From an uncultured Clostridium sp. (lineage in GTDB: Bacteria > Bacillota > Clostridia > TANB77 > CAG-508): DNA of 33,453 bases. The notes under the pieces were generated by a model. That model had not been told where the DNA came from and did no database searches. It saw nothing but the letters and a program-made list of their open reading frames with translations. This document shows, piece by piece, positions 19,139 to 29,889 of this stretch. The position numbers and the translations under genes were made by a program. Where the stretch lies: contig CAMMEP010000004.1 in the NCBI GenBank assembly GCA_946495905.1, forward strand, positions 1 to 33,453. The letters are read 5' to 3'. How positions within the stretch are numbered: position 1 is the first letter of the stretch; each line of letters begins with the position of its first letter.

Positions 19139-20431
19139 ATGAAAATATTAATGTTAACATGGGAATATCCACCAAGAATCGTTGGCGGAATTGCTAGAGT
19201 AGTGCATGATTTATCTAAGAGACTAATAAAAGATGGTCACGAAGTTACCGTTGTAACTTATAAAGATGGAGATGTACCATATTATGAAAATGATAAAGGT
19301 GTTGAGGTATATCGTGTAGATAATTACATGATACATCCTAATAATTTTATCGATTGGATTTTACAACTTAATTTTAATTTAATAGCAAAAGCTTCAGAAA
19401 TAATAAATAAAAATGGAAAATTTGATGTAATTCATGCACATGACTGGTTAGTGGCAAATGCAGCAAAAACATTAAAAAATTCCTTTGATATTCCAGTAGT
19501 TTCAACTATTCATGCAACAGAATCAGGAAGAAATTCTGGAATACATGACGAAATACAAAGATATATTAACGATACAGAATGGCTTTTAACATATGAATCA
19601 ACAGAAGTTATTGTAAATAGTAACTATATGAAAGGACATGTACAAGGATTATTTGGACTTCCATTTGATAAAATAAATGTAGTTCCTAATGGAATAAACC
19701 TAAACAACTTTACAGGAGTAGATAGAGACTACGATTTTAGAAGACAATATGCAATGGATAATGAAAAAATAATACTATACATGGGAAGATTGGTATATGA
19801 AAAAGGAGTTCAACATTTAATTTCTGCAATGCCAAAAATTTTAGCAAACTATCATGATGCAAAATTAATTATTGCAGGAAAAGGTGGAATGTTAGATGAA
19901 TTAAAAGCACAAGCAAATCATTTAGGATTAGCAGATAAGGTATACTTTACAGGATACTTAAATGGAAAACAAGTACAAAAAATGTACAAATGTGCAGATG
20001 TAGCTGTATTCCCAAGTACCTATGAACCTTTTGGAATTGTAGCGTTAGAAGCAATGCTTGCTGGTGTTCCAACAGTAGTATCTGATATTGGAGGCTTAAA
20101 TGAAATTGTAGAACATAGAGTAGATGGAATGAAAAGCTATGCAGGAAATCCAAATTCAATAGCAGATTCGGTATTAAGCTTATTATTTGATGCACAACTA
20201 TCTGCCAATGTAGCTAAAAAAGCTAAATTAAAAGTAAAAGAAGAATTTAATTGGAACAAAATAGCTCAAGAAACACATTATATCTATGAAAAAGCAATTT
20301 GCAAAACAATGGCAGAAAGACAAGCGGAACAAATTGCCCAAGAAAAAGCAAAAAAGACCACAAAAGCGAAAAATACGGAAAGAGAAATTACAAACTTATT
20401 GGCATTCAAGAAAAAACATGCGTATGCCTAA
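19139..20431 (+). CDS. Glycosyltransferase family 4 protein
   Basis: MKILMLTWEYPPRIVGGIARVVHDLSKRL; ILYMGRLVYEKGVQHLI; FPSTYEPFGIVALEAMLAGVPTVVSDIGGLNEIV. Confidence 0.93.
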   Translation: MKILMLTWEYPPRIVGGIARVVHDLSKRLIKDGHEVTVVTYKDGDVPYYENDKGVEVYRVDNYMIHPNNFIDWILQLNFNLIAKASEIINKNGKFDVIHAHDWLVANAAKTLKNSFDIPVVSTIHATESGRNSGIHDEIQRYINDTEWLLTYESTEVIVNSNYMKGHVQGLFGLPFDKINVVPNGINLNNFTGVDRDYDFRRQYAMDNEKIILYMGRLVYEKGVQHLISAMPKILANYHDAKLIIAGKGGMLDELKAQANHLGLADKVYFTGYLNGKQVQKMYKCADVAVFPSTYEPFGIVALEAMLAGVPTVVSDIGGLNEIVEHRVDGMKSYAGNPNSIADSVLSLLFDAQLSANVAKKAKLKVKEEFNWNKIAQETHYIYEKAICKTMAERQAEQIAQEKAKKTTKAKNTEREITNLLAFKKKHAYA

Positions 20432-20437
20432 TATAAA

Positions 20438-20538
20438 TTCCAATTTGGGGACGGGCCTATTTGTTCACTTTCTTCCAAAATAGGGACAGGCGTTAAATTG
20501 GAAAAAAGTATAGAAATAGGCCTGTCCCTAAATTGGAA
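20438..20538. repeat. Composite short foldback repeat
   Basis: ttccaatttggggacgggcctattt (20438-20462) pairs with aaataggcctgtccctaaattggaa (20514-20538), 23/25; a further tagggacaggc core lies inside. Confidence 0.85.
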
Positions 20539-20557
20539 AATGAAAGGTGATGTGAAA

Positions 20558-20890
20558 ATGAACGTATATGATACAGCAAATAGATTAGCAAGTGAGATAA
20601 GAGAGTCAGAAGAATATAAATCTTATAAAAAATTAAAAGATGAAATTATGTCTAATATAGATTCAAAAAAGAAAGTAGAAGAATTTGAAAAACTAAGATA
20701 TGATGTACAGCTAATGCAATATACAGGAGAGGGAAAAGACGAAGAAAAATCAAAAAAACTAGAAGAAATGTATTCAATACTAGTTCAAGATGAACAAATA
20801 AAACAGTACTTCGATTTAGAAGTGAAGTTTAATGTAATGATTGCAGATGTAAATAAAATAATTGCAGAAGCCATACGAGATGTGCTTTAA
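20558..20890 (+). CDS. YlbF family regulator
   Basis: MNVYDTANRLASEIRESEEYKSYKKLKDEI...; helical, YlbF/YmcA-like; gaaaggtgatg RBS. Confidence 0.8.
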   Translation: MNVYDTANRLASEIRESEEYKSYKKLKDEIMSNIDSKKKVEEFEKLRYDVQLMQYTGEGKDEEKSKKLEEMYSILVQDEQIKQYFDLEVKFNVMIADVNKIIAEAIRDVL

Positions 20891-21018
20891 TTAATGAGTT
20901 ATATAAACAAATAAAAGATAACTATAAAAAGTTATGTATAAAGAATAAAAAGAACATAAATAAAACAATAAATATAATATAAAAATGTCGATAATATGTG
21001 GAAAAATAGTTGTTATTT

Positions 21019-21060
21019 AGCTTTTGATATGTGTTTATTCGCATACCAAAAGCTTTTTGT
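21019..21060 (+). terminator. Hairpin terminator
   Basis: agcttttgatatg / cataccaaaagct followed by ttttt. Confidence 0.7.
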
Positions 21061-21091
21061 GTAAAATTAAAGAGAGGAGTTATCATAGAAA

Positions 21092-21796
21092 ATGGAATAT
21101 ATAGTAATTATAATAACAAGTATAATAGCAATTATTGCATTAAAAATAGGCTTTAATATACATATTAAAGATATTAAAAAAATAAAAGAAATAGGATATG
21201 ATAAAGAATTAAATAAAATAGCAGATAAGTTCCCAGAAAATAAAGAAATTTGTGAGAAAATATTAGAAAAATTAGATAATAGAAATGTGACAATTGAGGA
21301 AACACAAGATTCAAAAACAAGTTTATACATAGCTTTAACAAATAAGATTATTATTGCTAATATAAAAGACACTTTTACCAGAATTCAAACAATAGCACAT
21401 GAGTGTTTACATTCAGTTCAAAATAGAAAAATATTGCTCTTTAATTTTATATTCTCTAATATTTATATGCTATGTTTTATCATTGCCATATTGCTAATTT
21501 TATTCAATGTAGGAAATAGCATGTTATATATACAAATATTTACTATATTGTCAATTATATATTGCACAGTACGAATGTACTTAGAAAATGAGGCAATGAG
21601 TAGAGCTATGTATGTATCAAAAGAATATATGCAGGAATTTAAAGCGGAAACAAATAAAGTAACAGACAAAGAAATAAATACATTGGTAAAACAATTTGAT
21701 ATTTTAAATAAGATGGGTATACCTCTTACAAACTTCTATTTTGTAGCAATTAATTTGGGAAAAATAATATTATTAGCAATTTTAGCATTAGTATAA
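21092..21796 (+). CDS. Putative membrane zinc metallopeptidase
   Basis: TIAHECLHSVQ (HExxH) between TM segments. Confidence 0.6.
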   Translation: MEYIVIIITSIIAIIALKIGFNIHIKDIKKIKEIGYDKELNKIADKFPENKEICEKILEKLDNRNVTIEETQDSKTSLYIALTNKIIIANIKDTFTRIQTIAHECLHSVQNRKILLFNFIFSNIYMLCFIIAILLILFNVGNSMLYIQIFTILSIIYCTVRMYLENEAMSRAMYVSKEYMQEFKAETNKVTDKEINTLVKQFDILNKMGIPLTNFYFVAINLGKIILLAILALV

Positions 21797-21923
21797 TTGT
21801 AAAAATGTGATAATTTGCAATAAATTGCTTACAAAAACGTGTAAAAAAGCAACCAATATACTTGCAAAAGTGTGACAAAAATAGTATAATTGATATATGA
21901 TTTGTATATATTAATTATGGGAG

Positions 21924-23231
21924 ATGATTCCTTTGAAGAGATTTATATTAAATGAATTAATAAAATGGAAAGAAAGCAAATATCGAAAACCATTGATTTT
22001 AAAAGGTGCAAGGCAAATAGGGAAAACATATATTTTAAAACAATTTGGAGAAGAAAATTATGAAGGAGTTGCTTATTTTAACTTTGACCATGATGAAGAT
22101 TTGTATAATTTATTTAGCAATACAAAAGATCCAAAAAGAATATTAGAACAGTTAGCATTTATCTATGGAAAAGCAATATTGCCAGAAAAAACATTAATCA
22201 TATTTGATGAAATTCAAGAATGCCCAGATGCGTTAAATAGTTTAAAGTATTTCCAGGAAGAAGCAAATGAATATCATGTGGTCTGTGCTGGAAGTTTATT
22301 GGGAATTAGACTATCACATACATCATTTCCAGTAGGAAAAGTAGATTTTCTAAATATGTATCCAATGACATTTAGTGAATTCTTAATTGCAGATAATTGC
22401 GAAAATTTAGTAGAATATATGAAAAGCATAACAAAAATTGAAAATATTCCTACTATATTTTTTAATCAATTAGAGGAAAAATTGAAAGCATATTTTATTA
22501 TTGGAGGTATGCCAGAGGCTGTTAATATTTGGGTTAATGAAAAAGATGTGGGGCTTGTAAATAGTGTTCAAGAAAATATATTAAAAGCATATGAAAGTGA
22601 TTTTTCAAAACACACGCAAAATAGTGAAGCAAACAAAATATCTTTAATTTGGAATAATATACCATCACAATTGGCAAAAGAAAACAAGAAGTTTTTATAT
22701 CAAACGATTAAAGAGGGAGCCAGAGCAAGAGAATATGAAAGTGCTTTAAATTGGCTAAATGATGCAAATTTAATTTATAAAATATATAATGTAACAAAAA
22801 CGGATTTTCCGCTAAAAGCATATACAGATTTAAGCTCATTTAAAATTTACATGAATGATGTTGGTTTACTTAGAAGAATGTCAAACTTAGATAGTAGAAT
22901 AGTGGTAGAAGGAGATAAACTATTTGAAGAATTTAAAGGAGCATTTACAGAAAATTACGTACTAAATATGTTATGTATTATATTGGATTCAGTACCAAAT
23001 TATTTTACATTCGATAGACACGAAATAGATTTTATTATTCAAAATAAAAATAAGATAATACCAATTGAAGTAAAAGCAAATAAATCAACTAATAATATTA
23101 GTTTAACTAGGTATAATGAAAAATATAATAATGAAGTAGCGATAAGATTTTCTATGAATAATTTATCAAGGAATGGGAAAGTCATCAATATCCCACTATT
23201 TTTAATAGAATATTTCAATAAATTTATTTAA
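21924..23231 (+). CDS. AAA family ATP-binding protein with DUF4143-like C-terminus
   Basis: LILKGARQIGKTYILKQFG Walker A, TLIIFDEIQECPDAL, VCAGSLLGI, YMNDVGLLRRMS, HEIDFIIQNKNKIIPIEVKAN. Confidence 0.93.
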   Translation: MIPLKRFILNELIKWKESKYRKPLILKGARQIGKTYILKQFGEENYEGVAYFNFDHDEDLYNLFSNTKDPKRILEQLAFIYGKAILPEKTLIIFDEIQECPDALNSLKYFQEEANEYHVVCAGSLLGIRLSHTSFPVGKVDFLNMYPMTFSEFLIADNCENLVEYMKSITKIENIPTIFFNQLEEKLKAYFIIGGMPEAVNIWVNEKDVGLVNSVQENILKAYESDFSKHTQNSEANKISLIWNNIPSQLAKENKKFLYQTIKEGARAREYESALNWLNDANLIYKIYNVTKTDFPLKAYTDLSSFKIYMNDVGLLRRMSNLDSRIVVEGDKLFEEFKGAFTENYVLNMLCIILDSVPNYFTFDRHEIDFIIQNKNKIIPIEVKANKSTNNISLTRYNEKYNNEVAIRFSMNNLSRNGKVINIPLFLIEYFNKFI

Positions 23232-23251
23232 AATGTTACGACATCTTATAG

Positions 23252-23299
23252 AATAGTCAATTGAAAAAGCAGATATTACTTTTCAATTGACTATTTTTC
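23252..23299. terminator. Hairpin terminator
   Basis: aatagtcaattgaaaa / ttttcaattgactatt, 16-bp perfect stem. Confidence 0.85.
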
Positions 23300-23381
23300 A
23301 AAAATTTTCCCATACCTCTTTAAAAAAAGCCAGATTTGTAGTAAAATATTAAGTATATTGTAAATTTTGAAGGAGAAACGG

Positions 23382-25067
23382 ATGAATAAAAAATGGGAAT
23401 GCTACGAAATAGATGAAAATAAAGTAAGTGAATTAACAAAAAAATATGGAATAAATGAAATTTTAGCTAGAATATTAGTAAATAAAGGCTTAACCCAAAA
23501 AGAAGAAATTGATTTATTTATGAATCCTACTAGAAAAGATTTTCATGACCCATTTTTAATGCCAGATATGAAAATTGTAGTAGATAGGATTCTAAAAGCA
23601 ATGGAAGACAAGCAAAAGATAATGATTTATGGCGATTATGATGCCGATGGAATTACTAGTGTTACCGTATTAAAAAGCTTTTTGGAAGAAAGAGGATTAG
23701 AAGTATCTTACTATATTCCAAATCGATTAGATGAAGGCTATGGATTAAACAAAGAAGCTATTCAAAAGATATATCAAGAAGGTTTCCGTTTAATGATAAC
23801 CGTTGATTGTGGAATATCCGGAATAGAAGAAATTGCTTATGCAAATTCTCTAGGAATAGAAACACTAATTACGGACCATCATGAGCCAACCGAAGTTTTG
23901 CCAGAAGCCTTAGCTGTTATGGATGCAAAAAGGAAAGACAATAAGTATCCATTTAATCAATTAGCAGGAGTAGGCGTTGTTTTTAAATTAATCCAGGCTA
24001 TTTCTATCAAGCTAAAACTAGAAGAAAAAGAATATTTAAAATATTTAGATATTGTATGTATTGGAACTATATCAGACATTGTTCCATTAGTAGATGAAAA
24101 TAGAGTAATTGCAAAATTAGGATTGAAACTAATAGCACAAACAAAAAATATTGGTTTAAGAGCATTATTAGAAGTTACCGGTTTTAAAAATATCGATTCT
24201 GGAGCAATATCCTTTGGAGTAGCACCACGAATTAATGCATGTGGTAGAATGGGCAACGAAAAGCTTGCTTTAGATTTATTTTTAAGTACAAATTATGAAG
24301 AAGCTAAAAAATTAGCAATAAAATTAAATGAGTATAATATAGAAAGACAAAATATAGAAAAGAAAATTTTTGATGAGGCAGTAGAAAAAATTGAACAAGA
24401 AGAAAAAGGAAAATCTTGTATTATTGTAGGAAATAAAGATTGGCATCATGGAATTATTGGAATTGTTGCATCAAAAGTAACAGAACTATATTTTAAACCA
24501 TCTATTTTAATTTGTTTTGAAGAAGAAGAAGGAAAAGGTTCTGGAAGAAGTGTACCTGGTTTTGACTTACATGAAGCTTTAACCAAATGTAGCACCCATT
24601 TAGAGAGGTTTGGCGGTCATGCCATGGCAGTAGGAGTTACTGTAAAAAAAAATGAATTTGAAAATTTTAAAAAAGAATTAGAAGCCTATGCAAAACAATG
24701 TGAAGTAGATAAAATAGTACCAATTATTAATATTGATAGTGAACTTAGTTTAAAACAAGTGGACATGGAAAGTGTAAAAAGTTTGAAAATGCTAGAACCA
24801 TTTGGAGAAGCAAATAAAATGCCATTATTCCTATTTAAAAATTTAAAAATCAATTCTATAAGAGCATTATCAGAAGGAAAACACTTGAAACTAACTCTAA
24901 AAGATGACAACTTTATGGTAAATGCAATTGGATTCAACATGGGAGATTTAACAGAAAAATATTTATTAGACGATAAAGTAGATATAGTAGGAAATTTAGA
25001 TATTAATTCTTATAACGGGATGGAAAGCATACAAATTATGATAAAAGACATTCGTAAATCGTACTAA
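23382..25067 (+). CDS. recJ: Single-stranded-DNA-specific exonuclease RecJ
   Basis: IYGDYDADGITS, TDHHEP, GRMGNEKLALDL, GSGRSVPGFDLHEAL, GGHAMAVG; RBS aaggag before ATG 23382. Confidence 0.95.
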   Translation: MNKKWECYEIDENKVSELTKKYGINEILARILVNKGLTQKEEIDLFMNPTRKDFHDPFLMPDMKIVVDRILKAMEDKQKIMIYGDYDADGITSVTVLKSFLEERGLEVSYYIPNRLDEGYGLNKEAIQKIYQEGFRLMITVDCGISGIEEIAYANSLGIETLITDHHEPTEVLPEALAVMDAKRKDNKYPFNQLAGVGVVFKLIQAISIKLKLEEKEYLKYLDIVCIGTISDIVPLVDENRVIAKLGLKLIAQTKNIGLRALLEVTGFKNIDSGAISFGVAPRINACGRMGNEKLALDLFLSTNYEEAKKLAIKLNEYNIERQNIEKKIFDEAVEKIEQEEKGKSCIIVGNKDWHHGIIGIVASKVTELYFKPSILICFEEEEGKGSGRSVPGFDLHEALTKCSTHLERFGGHAMAVGVTVKKNEFENFKKELEAYAKQCEVDKIVPIINIDSELSLKQVDMESVKSLKMLEPFGEANKMPLFLFKNLKINSIRALSEGKHLKLTLKDDNFMVNAIGFNMGDLTEKYLLDDKVDIVGNLDINSYNGMESIQIMIKDIRKSY

Positions 25068-25079
25068 GGGGGTGGAAAA

Positions 25080-27281
25080 ATGTCAGAATATAAAGAAGTA
25101 ACAATTGATGACATTATTGCAGTAGTAAAGAAAAAACGAGGAAGAAGAGATACCAAATTAATTCAAAGAGCTTATGATTTTGCAAAAGCAAAACATGGTG
25201 ATCAACTAAGAAAATCAGGAGAGCCATACATTATTCATCCTGTTCAAGTAGCATATACGCTTGCAGATTTGGGCTTAGATGATAATACCATTTGTGCAGC
25301 ACTTTTGCATGATGTATTAGAAGATACCGATACAACTTACGAAGATTTAGTTAAAGAATTTAATGAAGAAATAGCCTATATGGTAGATGGAGTTACCAAA
25401 CTTAGTAAGTTACAATATGCAAGTTTAGAAGAGCAACAAGTCGAAAATTACAGAAAAATGTTTTTAGCAATGGGAAAAGACATCCGTGTTATCTTAATTA
25501 AACTAGCAGATAGATTGCATAATATGAGAACACTAAAATATCTATCACGTGATAGGCAAATTGCAAATGCAAAAGAAACTATGGAATTATACGCACCTCT
25601 TGCTAACAGACTTGGTGTATATTCGCTAAAATGGGAATTAGAAGATTTATCTTTTAAATATTTGTATCCAGAAGATTATCGAGAAATTGTAGAAGGAATT
25701 GATAAAAAAAGAGAAGAACGATTACAATTTATTGAACTCATCATGGAGCAAATTAAAGGAGAACTAAAAAAGCAAAGAATTGATGCAGAAGTAACAGGAA
25801 GAGCAAAGCATTTATATAGTATCTATCGAAAAATGAAAAGAGATAATTCTACCTTAGACCAAATCTATGATTTATTTGCATTAAGAATTATTGTAAATTC
25901 AGTAAAAGACTGTTATGCAGCACTTGGCGTAGTTCACGATTTATATAACCCAATGCCAGGAAGATTTAAAGACTATATTGCTGTACCAAAACCAAATATG
26001 TATCAATCCTTACATACTACGTTAATTGGTCCAAAAGGTACTCCTTTTGAAGTACAAATTCGTACTTGGGACATGCATCGAGTAGCAGAATATGGTATCG
26101 CAGCCCATTGGGCATATAAAGAGTCTAGCTTCTTAAGCGGAAAAAAATCGAATGTAAAAGTAGAAGAAGACAAACTAGCTTGGGTTAGAGAAACATTAGA
26201 ATGGCAGAGCGAAATGCAAAATCCAGAAGAGTTTATGCAAACTTTGAAAAAGGAATTATTTGAAGATGAAGTATACATTTTTACACCAAAAGGAGCCATA
26301 AAAGTACTTCCAAAAGGAGCAACACCAATCGATTTTGCGTATCAAATACATGAAGAAATAGGAAACCACATGGTTGGCTGTAAAATAAATAGCAAAATGA
26401 TGCCAATTATTACAAAATTAAATAATGGAGATATCGTAGACATCATAACATCTGACCAATCCAAAGGACCAAGCAGAGACTGGCTTAAATTTGTAAAAAG
26501 CTCAAGAGCAAGAAATAAAATATTAGCATGGTTTAAGAAAAACCTAAGAGAAGAAAACATTGAAAAAGGAAAAGACCTAATTGAAAAAGAATTAAAGAAA
26601 ATTGGAATGAAGCATGAAGACTTGTTTAAACCAGAATTTATTCAAGTGGTGCTAAACAGATATAAATATAATTCTTTGGATGATATGTATTCTAGTGTGG
26701 GATTTGGTTCTAACACGGCAGGAAAAATAATTGCTAGAATGCTAGAAGAATATAGAAAAGTGCATAAAGAAGATAACATAGAAAAAACACTAGAAGAACT
26801 TTCGAAAGAAAGAGTGCATAAAGAAAAACCATCCCAAAACGGAATTATTGTAAAAGGAATAGACAACTGCTTAGTTAAGCTATCTAAATGCTGTAACCCT
26901 GTACCAGGAGACGAAATAATAGGGTATATTACAAGAGGTAGAGGAGTTTCCGTACATAGAACCAATTGCGTAAACACAAAAAAATTACTAGAAGAAGGAA
27001 ACCGAATCATTGACGTTTATTGGAGCGAAAACAAAAAGACTGCATATAGTGTTGACATAGAAATATATGCAAACGATAGAAGCGGACTACTAGCAGATAT
27101 AATCAATGTACTAGGAAACAATAAATGTACTATCATTGCAGTAAGCTCAAAAGCAACTAAAGAAAAAATTGCAATGACAGAATTAACCATAGAAGTAGAA
27201 AACATAGAACAATTAAATAACGTTTTAAAAGCCCTAAGAAAAATAGACAGTGTCTACGAAGTAAAAAGGAAGAAACAATAA
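25080..27281 (+). CDS. relA: Bifunctional (p)ppGpp synthetase/hydrolase
   Basis: HD domain LLHDVLEDTDTTYEDL, RelA_SpoT, TGS and ACT domains; 733 aa. Confidence 0.96.
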   Translation: MSEYKEVTIDDIIAVVKKKRGRRDTKLIQRAYDFAKAKHGDQLRKSGEPYIIHPVQVAYTLADLGLDDNTICAALLHDVLEDTDTTYEDLVKEFNEEIAYMVDGVTKLSKLQYASLEEQQVENYRKMFLAMGKDIRVILIKLADRLHNMRTLKYLSRDRQIANAKETMELYAPLANRLGVYSLKWELEDLSFKYLYPEDYREIVEGIDKKREERLQFIELIMEQIKGELKKQRIDAEVTGRAKHLYSIYRKMKRDNSTLDQIYDLFALRIIVNSVKDCYAALGVVHDLYNPMPGRFKDYIAVPKPNMYQSLHTTLIGPKGTPFEVQIRTWDMHRVAEYGIAAHWAYKESSFLSGKKSNVKVEEDKLAWVRETLEWQSEMQNPEEFMQTLKKELFEDEVYIFTPKGAIKVLPKGATPIDFAYQIHEEIGNHMVGCKINSKMMPIITKLNNGDIVDIITSDQSKGPSRDWLKFVKSSRARNKILAWFKKNLREENIEKGKDLIEKELKKIGMKHEDLFKPEFIQVVLNRYKYNSLDDMYSSVGFGSNTAGKIIARMLEEYRKVHKEDNIEKTLEELSKERVHKEKPSQNGIIVKGIDNCLVKLSKCCNPVPGDEIIGYITRGRGVSVHRTNCVNTKKLLEEGNRIIDVYWSENKKTAYSVDIEIYANDRSGLLADIINVLGNNKCTIIAVSSKATKEKIAMTELTIEVENIEQLNNVLKALRKIDSVYEVKRKKQ

Positions 27282-27299
27282 CGACAAGGAGGATGAAAG

Positions 27300-28613
27300 A
27301 TGAAAGTAGAACCAAGAACATTACCAGGTTTTATGGAGTTGCTACCTAGTGAGCAAATTCAATTTAATAGCATGGTGGATAAAATTAGAAAATCGTATGA
27401 AAGATTTGGTTTTCTTCCAATTGATACACCTATTATAGAGATGGCAGATGTACTACTTGCAAAAGCAGGTGGAGAGACGGAAAAGCAAATCTATCGTTTT
27501 AACAAAGGAGAGAATGACTTAGCGCTACGTTTTGATTTAACGGTACCACTTGCTAAGTATGTATGCGAGTATCAAAATGATATTACTTTTCCATTTAAAA
27601 GATATCAAATAGGGAAAGTATATCGAGGAGAAAGACCACAAAAAGGTAGATACAGAGAGTTTTATCAATGTGATATTGATATTATTGGTGATGGAGAGCT
27701 AAGTATTATTAATGATGCAGAGATGCCTAGTGTTATTTATACAACCATAAAAGAACTTGGATTTGATGATTTTACTATTAGAATAAATAACAGAAAGATT
27801 TTAAATGGCTTATTTGAAGAATTAGAATTACAAGAAGAATCGGTAGAAGTAATGCGAATTATTGATAAGCTTGAAAAAATAGGAAAAGATAATGTTATTA
27901 AATGCCTACAAGATTTAAAAATAGAAGAAAGTAAAATAGATAAAATAATTGCTTTCTTAGAAATTGATGGTACAACAGATGAAAAGTTAGAAGCATTACA
28001 AAATCTAAACTTTTCAAATGAATTATTTAAACAAGGACTAGACGAATTAACACAAGTTGTAAAATATGTACGATTATTTGGAGTGCCAGATACCAATTTT
28101 AAAGTGGATTTAACAATTGCCAGAGGATTAGATTATTACACAGGAACGGTATATGAAACCTTTTTAAATGACTATCGAGAGGTAGGAAGTGTTTGCTCTG
28201 GTGGTAGATATGACAATTTAGCTGAATTCTATACGGATAAAAAACTACCAGGAGTTGGCGTTTCCATTGGCCTAACACGTTTATTCTATAAATTAAATGA
28301 GCTAAATATTCTAAAAGAAGAACAAAAAGCAATCTCAAAGGTGCTAGTAGTTTCTATGACAGAAAACACAAATACAGCCTTGGAGATAGGTACAAAAATA
28401 AGACAAGCAGGAATAAACGCAGATGTCTATATGGAAAACAAGAAGATAAAGGCTAAATTTAAATATGCAGATAAGCTTGGAATTCCTTATGTAGCAATTA
28501 TTGGAGAAGAGGAAGAAAAAAATGGAACTGTAAGTTTAAAGAATATGGAAACAGGAGAACAAGAGGAAGTAAGCGTAGAGACTGCAATAGAAATATTAAA
28601 AAATTGTAAATAG
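27300..28613 (+). CDS. hisS: Histidyl-tRNA synthetase
   Basis: RFDLTVPLAKYV, KRYQIGKVYRGERPQKGRYREFYQCDIDIIG, RGLDYYTGTVYE. Confidence 0.95.
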   Translation: MKVEPRTLPGFMELLPSEQIQFNSMVDKIRKSYERFGFLPIDTPIIEMADVLLAKAGGETEKQIYRFNKGENDLALRFDLTVPLAKYVCEYQNDITFPFKRYQIGKVYRGERPQKGRYREFYQCDIDIIGDGELSIINDAEMPSVIYTTIKELGFDDFTIRINNRKILNGLFEELELQEESVEVMRIIDKLEKIGKDNVIKCLQDLKIEESKIDKIIAFLEIDGTTDEKLEALQNLNFSNELFKQGLDELTQVVKYVRLFGVPDTNFKVDLTIARGLDYYTGTVYETFLNDYREVGSVCSGGRYDNLAEFYTDKKLPGVGVSIGLTRLFYKLNELNILKEEQKAISKVLVVSMTENTNTALEIGTKIRQAGINADVYMENKKIKAKFKYADKLGIPYVAIIGEEEEKNGTVSLKNMETGEQEEVSVETAIEILKNCK

Positions 28614-28624
28614 TATGTAAAAGA

Positions 28625-28659
28625 TATAACCTAAATTCAATTTTAGGTTATATTTTTTT
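28625..28659 (+). terminator. Rho-independent terminator
   Basis: tataacctaaattcaattttaggttatattttttt. Confidence 0.85.
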
Positions 28660-28723
28660 GTGTACAAGAATATATTTATATATAGTAACTTGTACTATAA
28701 AAAGAATAAGGAAGGACATATAT

Positions 28724-29854
28724 ATGATAAATTTGGCGGTAATTGACATCAAGGATATCATTAAATATTTCATTAAAATAACAGTTATAATAGCTGTAAT
28801 AGTAGGATTTACGAAGTATTTTTCAAGTTTTAAAACCAAGTTAAATGTAGATAAAAATTCGTTTCTTGCATGTTTAGATACAGTTATTCCAAGTATAAGA
28901 AGTGTAAATAAAAAAGAAGATACATCTTCTACAAATGCTAAAGTAGAACCATTAAAGATGGCATTGGGCGTAGAACTGGGAATGATGGACAGTGTAGAAA
29001 AAAATGGTAATGAGGAAACATCAAATGATGGAGTAGCTAGTGGAGTAAATGAGGCAGAAGAAGGTAGTACTGAAACTGAAGAAGTAAAAGAAGCAGAAAC
29101 AGGATTAGAAACAGAAGTAGTGGAAAACAATGTACCAGAAAAATACACAACAGAATACAATGGGGTAAAAATACGTAATGAAACAGATAATATAAAATTA
29201 ACAGAAGAGATGCTTGTGCCAGAGGTTGATGTGAATATGAAGAATATTTTAATTTATCACACACATACTTGTGAAAGCTATACGCCAACAGAGAATTATC
29301 AATATGAGGCTTCTGGAAATTTTAGAACAAAGGATTTAAATTGTAATATGGTAAGAGTAGGTACAGAACTTACAAAATACTTAAAACATTATGGATACAA
29401 TGTAATTCATGATACTACTATATATGACTCTTCTTATAGCCAATCGTATGATAGATCTTTAAAAGGTGTAGCAAAGCTATTAGAAGAGAATAAAGATACA
29501 GATATTTTGTTTGATATGCATCGTGATGCCATAGGGGATAGCTCCTATGCACCTACTGTTAAAATTGGAGAGGAAGAAGCGGCACAAATGATGTTTGTAA
29601 TAGGAAGTAATGGTGGAGGAAGTGAGCATGACAATTGGAATGAAAATTTAAAATTAGCAATAAAAATACAAGAAAAAGCAAATGAAATGTATCCAGGCTT
29701 GTTTAAACCAATTATTTTAAGAGATAGCAGATATAACCAACAACTTGCAAAAGGTGCTAGCATTATAGAAGTAGGAGCAACAGGAAATACCATGGAGCAA
29801 TGCTTAACAAGTATGAAATATTTTTCGAAAGTATTAAGTGAGGTGTTAAAGTAG
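28724..29854 (+). CDS. spoIIP: Stage II sporulation protein P-like
   Basis: ILIYHTHTCESYTP, DILFDMHRDAIGD, FVIGSNGGGSEHDNWNENL. Confidence 0.9.
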   Translation: MINLAVIDIKDIIKYFIKITVIIAVIVGFTKYFSSFKTKLNVDKNSFLACLDTVIPSIRSVNKKEDTSSTNAKVEPLKMALGVELGMMDSVEKNGNEETSNDGVASGVNEAEEGSTETEEVKEAETGLETEVVENNVPEKYTTEYNGVKIRNETDNIKLTEEMLVPEVDVNMKNILIYHTHTCESYTPTENYQYEASGNFRTKDLNCNMVRVGTELTKYLKHYGYNVIHDTTIYDSSYSQSYDRSLKGVAKLLEENKDTDILFDMHRDAIGDSSYAPTVKIGEEEAAQMMFVIGSNGGGSEHDNWNENLKLAIKIQEKANEMYPGLFKPIILRDSRYNQQLAKGASIIEVGATGNTMEQCLTSMKYFSKVLSEVLK

Positions 29855-29889
29855 AGATAATTTGTTATAATTCACAATTGGCTCTAGAA

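Noticed and set aside
20286-20483. 65-aa ORF running through the foldback repeat
   Set aside because: Overlaps the glycosyltransferase out of frame; Lys-rich artefact of A-rich DNA
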